Assembly (NCBI RefSeq): GCF_014356525.2
Contig: NC_052518.1
Coordinates: forward strand, 7,396,869 to 7,460,868
DNA length: 64,000 nucleotides
Direction of reading: 5' to 3'
From: Nilaparvata lugens
Lineage: Eukaryota > Arthropoda > Insecta > Hemiptera > Delphacidae
Below are positions 60,495 through 64,000 of this stretch, in pieces (within the stretch, counting starts at the first letter, position 1; every line of letters starts with the position of its first letter). The position numbers and the translations under genes are program-made. The notes beneath the pieces were generated by a model. It did not search any database. It was not told the DNA's origin and was given only the letters and a program-made list of their open reading frames with translations.

Positions 60495-60620
60495 TATTAA
60501 ATTAAATTCAATTCAAAAAGCTCTTTATTTCTCATAAAGAACAAAACAATATGATTCACAATCTGCTGTCAGTTCTAGATACTCTTACAAGAACTCAAAC
60601 ATAAGAATAATATTCTTGTA
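60495..60620 (-). mobile_element. Retroposon 3' end
   Basis: The minus strand has GTTTTGTTCTTTATGAGAAA followed by TAAAGAGCTTTTTGAATTGA and a TTTAATTTAAT terminus, containing a polyadenylation-like AATAAA. Confidence 0.4.
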
Positions 60621-61239
60621 CAATAAAAAACTCAAACAAAATAGAAATACTTAACCTCAAAATAATAGATGATGTGAGATTTAGGTTGGGAAAAACAGAA
60701 CAAATACTTATTTCTCGTTTCTTTTCATCCCGAACCACAATCATACATGTCGTACAATAGGAACTTCTTAGAAAGCTTTTTCGAGATCTTTTCACTTCAT
60801 TTTATTGCTTGATTTTTCCGAAATGACTGTCTGATCGACGCAGAACCGATGAGAATGATCAATTTCTGCTGTTAAATTAAGAAGACTGACAAACGTATAG
60901 GAGCTTTGGAGAAAACAATAAGTGTTAACACGAGACTGAGTGCTGGTTGAAACGATAGAATTTATCCATTCAAATCGATTCACATGAGAAATTTAGGAAA
61001 ATACAATTTTGAAAACGATTTCTTATCAGTTGTTGAAAAATATAATATGAGTATCATTATCATTACGATAATACATCTGGAGGAACAACCTATTGTAAAG
61101 TATTCCACATCACAATGTGGAATACAGAATTAATATTTCCGATCATAAACCTACGATGTAGGTTGAATATAAAATTTAATTTTTATTTACAATATTATTA
61201 TAATTATTTGTTATACATATTTCAATTATGTAATATATG

Positions 61240-61400
61240 TTAAAATATTTATAAAAAAGAATTATAGTACCCTTTAAAATTAATAAAACAAGAATACATA
61301 TTGTAACAATTTACAGGTTACAATTTGTATTCTTGTTTTATTATTTTATCAATTTTAAAGGTTACTATAATACTATTCTATAAATATATCTAAGTAGCCC
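61240..61400. mobile_element. Foldback fragment of the Penelope-like type
   Basis: The arms AATTATAGTACCCTTTAAAA and TTTTAAAGGTTACTATAAT enclose a second palindrome, AAAACAAGAATACA...TGTATTCTTGTTTT. A GTAGCCC terminal motif follows. Confidence 0.5.
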
Positions 61401-61719
61401 AGAATTCATTCATTTAAAAAAAAATTAAAATATATTCGTAGACCATTCATTTCAGATCCTTCAATACCTGCCATTGTACTTCCTTCCTTTTCTAATTTTT
61501 CTCTCACTCAATAAGTCTGAATTTATCAATCTGATTATTATCCCTCCATTCATTTTGGAAAAACAAATCTGAATTGTTGGATGAGTAAAGTAATTATTTT
61601 TTGTTCTTCCGTATCAACTTCTGTTCTTGTGAACTATGTAGTACTCGAATCATTGAGATCAAAATATGAAGTGATTATTCACATATGGCAGTAACATCCA
61701 ATGATAGTATTATAGTCAC

Positions 61720-61806
61720 TTTTTATGTAGTTGAGAAGTTGATATTGTGGTGATTATTCATATTGAATGAACATTTTTGAAAATTTCTTAGTCTTTTTCA
61801 TTCAAC
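61720..61806 (+). mobile_element. Penelope-like end fragment
   Basis: GTTGAGAAGTTGATATTGTG then TTCTTAGTCTTTTTCATTCA, shared with the 58210-58810 cluster; the middle is deleted. Confidence 0.5.
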
Positions 61807-62139
61807 GATAGTATATATAGCTCTATATACTATTCTTGAGGTGACACCTATTCACATATAGCTATAATATCATAACAGTGAATGACAGTTTTTCGAACTT
61901 GGACAATTCAACCACTTGTAGAATCGCCTGCCACCTCTAGCCAGAATGCGCCTACAGCAACTAACTAGCCTATTCTAAAACTTATTCTCTATTTCTCATT
62001 CTCTCTCTGTCTTTTTGTAATTCATTAATGTCAAACTCCTTCCTCAACCCACTGACTTTTTATCTTGCTTGGCTGCGCGTTGTTTTTTAGACTTGATCAG
62101 ACTGTAGAAGAGGAGGGAAAGGTTTTCAGGTTTTCCTTT

Positions 62140-62760
62140 TCACTTCTTCTCTTACGAAAACTTGGAGAGAGTGGATTTCACTGATGCAAGAAAGGGAGGA
62201 GATATCCGACAGTGAAATGGCTATAGCACTGCGTTCTCTCTCTCTCTTACAAGGGCGGGATGCTTTTGCTAAGATTACCTCGTACTCGGTTAGATAAGAG
62301 AAAGAGCTGCAACAGTAGTACCGTAATGTAGAGAAGGATAGTGCGAGGAGAGGGAGAGTGTAGCATTGACAGTTGAGAAGAGAGATATTGGCGGAGAGAG
62401 AGTGACATTTGAAGGGAAGGAGAGTGATATTTGCGGAGCAAGAGAGTGACAGGAAAGGAGAGGGACATTTAAAGGGAAGGATAGAGAGTGCCATTTGAAG
62501 GGAGGGAGAGTGATATTGTCGGAGGAGAGAGACTGACATTAAAAGGGAAGGAGAGAGATATTGACGGAGGAGAGAGAGAGACAGGAAAGGAGAGAGATAT
62601 TGACAGCGAAGGAGAGAGAGTAACAAAAGTGGAAAGTAGGACAGAGAGGTGAACTTTTGTAGGACAGAGAGGGATGATGATAGAGGTTTTGGGTCTGTGG
62701 GAGTGCGAGGGAACAGTATAATCCTTATATAACATTGTGTGGAAGAGAGAGGGTGGAAGC
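62140..62760. repeat. GA-rich minisatellite
   Basis: Degenerate 25-35-bp units with GAGAGAGTGACATTTGAAGG and GATATTG.CGGAG. The 218-codon minus frame across it is low-complexity Ser/Leu/Pro. Confidence 0.75.
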
Positions 62761-62914
62761 CATCAGAAGAGGTTGGTAACATCCACCACCCATCTTTTCA
62801 ACGCTTCTAAACCCAGGACTGTACCTTGGTGTGGGGTAGGGTGTTTGGGTTGGGCTGGTGTAGTGTGAGGTGGTTCGGGCATCCCAGGGGTTCACAGTGT
62901 GTTATTATTGGAAT

Positions 62915-62945
62915 ACGCGTGCGCGCGTGTGTGTGTGTGTGTGTT
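62915..62945. repeat. (GT)n/(GC) microsatellite
   Basis: Alternating purine-pyrimidine: ACGCGTGCGCGCG then about 9 GT units. Confidence 0.9.
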
Positions 62946-63079
62946 GACGAAAGGGTGAGGTCACCCTCCAAACTTGTATCCCAAGTATACATTATCCACC
63001 GTCTCTATCCAATTTGTACTATGGTTCTCCCTGACTTTGAAGTGAGCCATATATGATACAAAGCACGGTAGAGTCTCGA

Positions 63080-64000
63080 TCATCCGACCAAAACAGGCCT
63101 TGATAAGGTTGGATAACACGGGAAACGATAAAGAAAATGTTGAAAATCAAATTAAAACATTAAATCACTATGAAAACCAGGTAATCACAACGTATTTATG
63201 ATGTCAGGCACTCACTTTGAAGTGATGAAATATATTTCGCAATTGTGAATCGTTCAAATGTATTGAAAAATTGATTCATTAAGAGGGATTACAAAATCGT
63301 TAATTGAAGTTTGAGTTTGATTAAACTTGAAACGCTATGAAAACCAGGTAATCACAACGCAATATTTCAGATATTCGATTTGAAGGGCTGGAATATATTT
63401 TACAATTGTGGATCGTTCAAAGGTATTGAAAAATTGATTCATTAATAGGGATTAAAAAATCGTTAATTGAAACTTGAAACGCTATGAAAACATGAAATCA
63501 CAACACAATATAATGTCAGGCACTCACTTTGAAGTGATGAAATATATTTTACAATATTGTGAATCATTCAAATGTATTGATTCATTAAGAGGGGTTAATA
63601 AATCGTTAATTGAAACTTGATTCAAATGTATTGATTCATTAAGAGGGGTTAATAAATCGTTAATTGAAACTTGAGTTCGATTAAACTTGAAACGCTATGA
63701 AAACCAGGTAATCACAACGCAATATGATTCAGGCACTCACTTTGAAGTGATGAAATATATTTTACAATTGTGAATCGTTCAAATGTATTGGAAAATTGAT
63801 TCATTTATAGGGATTAAAAATAGTTAATTGAAACTTGAAACGCTATGAAAACATCAAAATACTATGAAAACCAGGTAATCTCAACGCATTTATATTGTCA
63901 GACACTCACTTTGAAGTGATGAAATATATTTTACAATATTGTGAATCATTCAAATGTATTGATTCATTAAGAGGGGTTAATAAATCGTTAATGAAGTTTG
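63080..64000. repeat. Satellite array, 150-210-bp units, running off the window
   Basis: CACTCACTTTGAAGTGATGA or a variant recurs near 63210, 63372, 63521, 63733 and 63903, with CGCTATGAAAACCAGGTAAT and TTGATTCATTAAGAGGG in each unit. One unit has an internal 55-bp duplication (63590-63665). The array continues past the end. Confidence 0.9.

Larger units (their letters stand above)
35277..64000. other. Upstream or intergenic region without recognised coding exon
   Basis: About 29 kb with no convincing exon on either strand. Long frames in 38.6-39.3, 43.5-45.7, 48.7-49.3, 51.8-53.1 and 62.1-62.8 kb are pyrimidine- or purine-biased repeats with low-complexity translations. Stretches at 35.5-37.6, 40.2-41.2, 47.0-48.1, 55.0-55.6, 59.6-60.0 and 61.4-62.0 kb are plain AT-rich DNA in which I see nothing specific. 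Confidence 0.5.

Noticed and set aside
62126..62782. 218-codon minus-strand frame
   Set aside because: GA-rich minisatellite read on the opposite strand; no motif.

Overview
The window looks like nuclear DNA of an insect with a large, AT-rich, transposon-dense genome. Hemiptera, and a delphacid planthopper in particular, is my best guess. It rests on several repeat families that I recall from that group and have not verified. No bacterial operons, rRNA, tRNA, CRISPR or viral genes were seen. Almost every long open frame here is a by-product of GA/CT tracts or tandem repeats and was left out.

Coding content is sparse. Four short minus-strand exons (35276-35241, 14761-14707, 9482-9379, 1910-1767) have consensus splice sites and mutually compatible phases. 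They join into one continuous 113-residue open frame whose last exon ends in an acidic run followed by DPERLKAFN. That ending resembles the conserved region of nucleolar protein 4 (NOL4) family proteins, so I read 1-35.3 kb as the 5' part of one large NOL4-like gene with introns of about 7.5, 5.2 and 20.5 kb. Its 3' exons would lie beyond base 1. From 35.3 to 64 kb I find no convincing coding exon. That part is either upstream sequence or a further 5' intron.

The rest is a layered transposon record. It includes a piggyBac-like element with transposase remnants (7848-8670), a hAT-like element with a perfect 8-bp target duplication (45932-46765) nested in an older inverted-repeat element, and a second hAT-like candidate (23008-24423). 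Other elements are a non-LTR reverse transcriptase C-terminal remnant (6237-6485), many short retroposon 3' ends, Helitron-like copies ending in CTAG, and several foldback MITE families. A recurrent group of Penelope-like fragments carries hammerhead-ribozyme-like motifs. Satellites and minisatellites fill 20.3-21.3, 22.0-22.5, 30.5-30.8, 44.8-45.6, 49.5-50.2, 51.6-53.1 and 63.1-64.0 kb.

No new multi-gene system is evident. The observations most worth a second look are a pair of paralogous segments that act as each other's empty insertion sites, hammerhead-like motifs with covarying stems, paired retroposon 3' hairpins with a compensatory change, short retroposons embedded in TC microsatellites, and a foldback element whose core is a tandem array of small palindromes.
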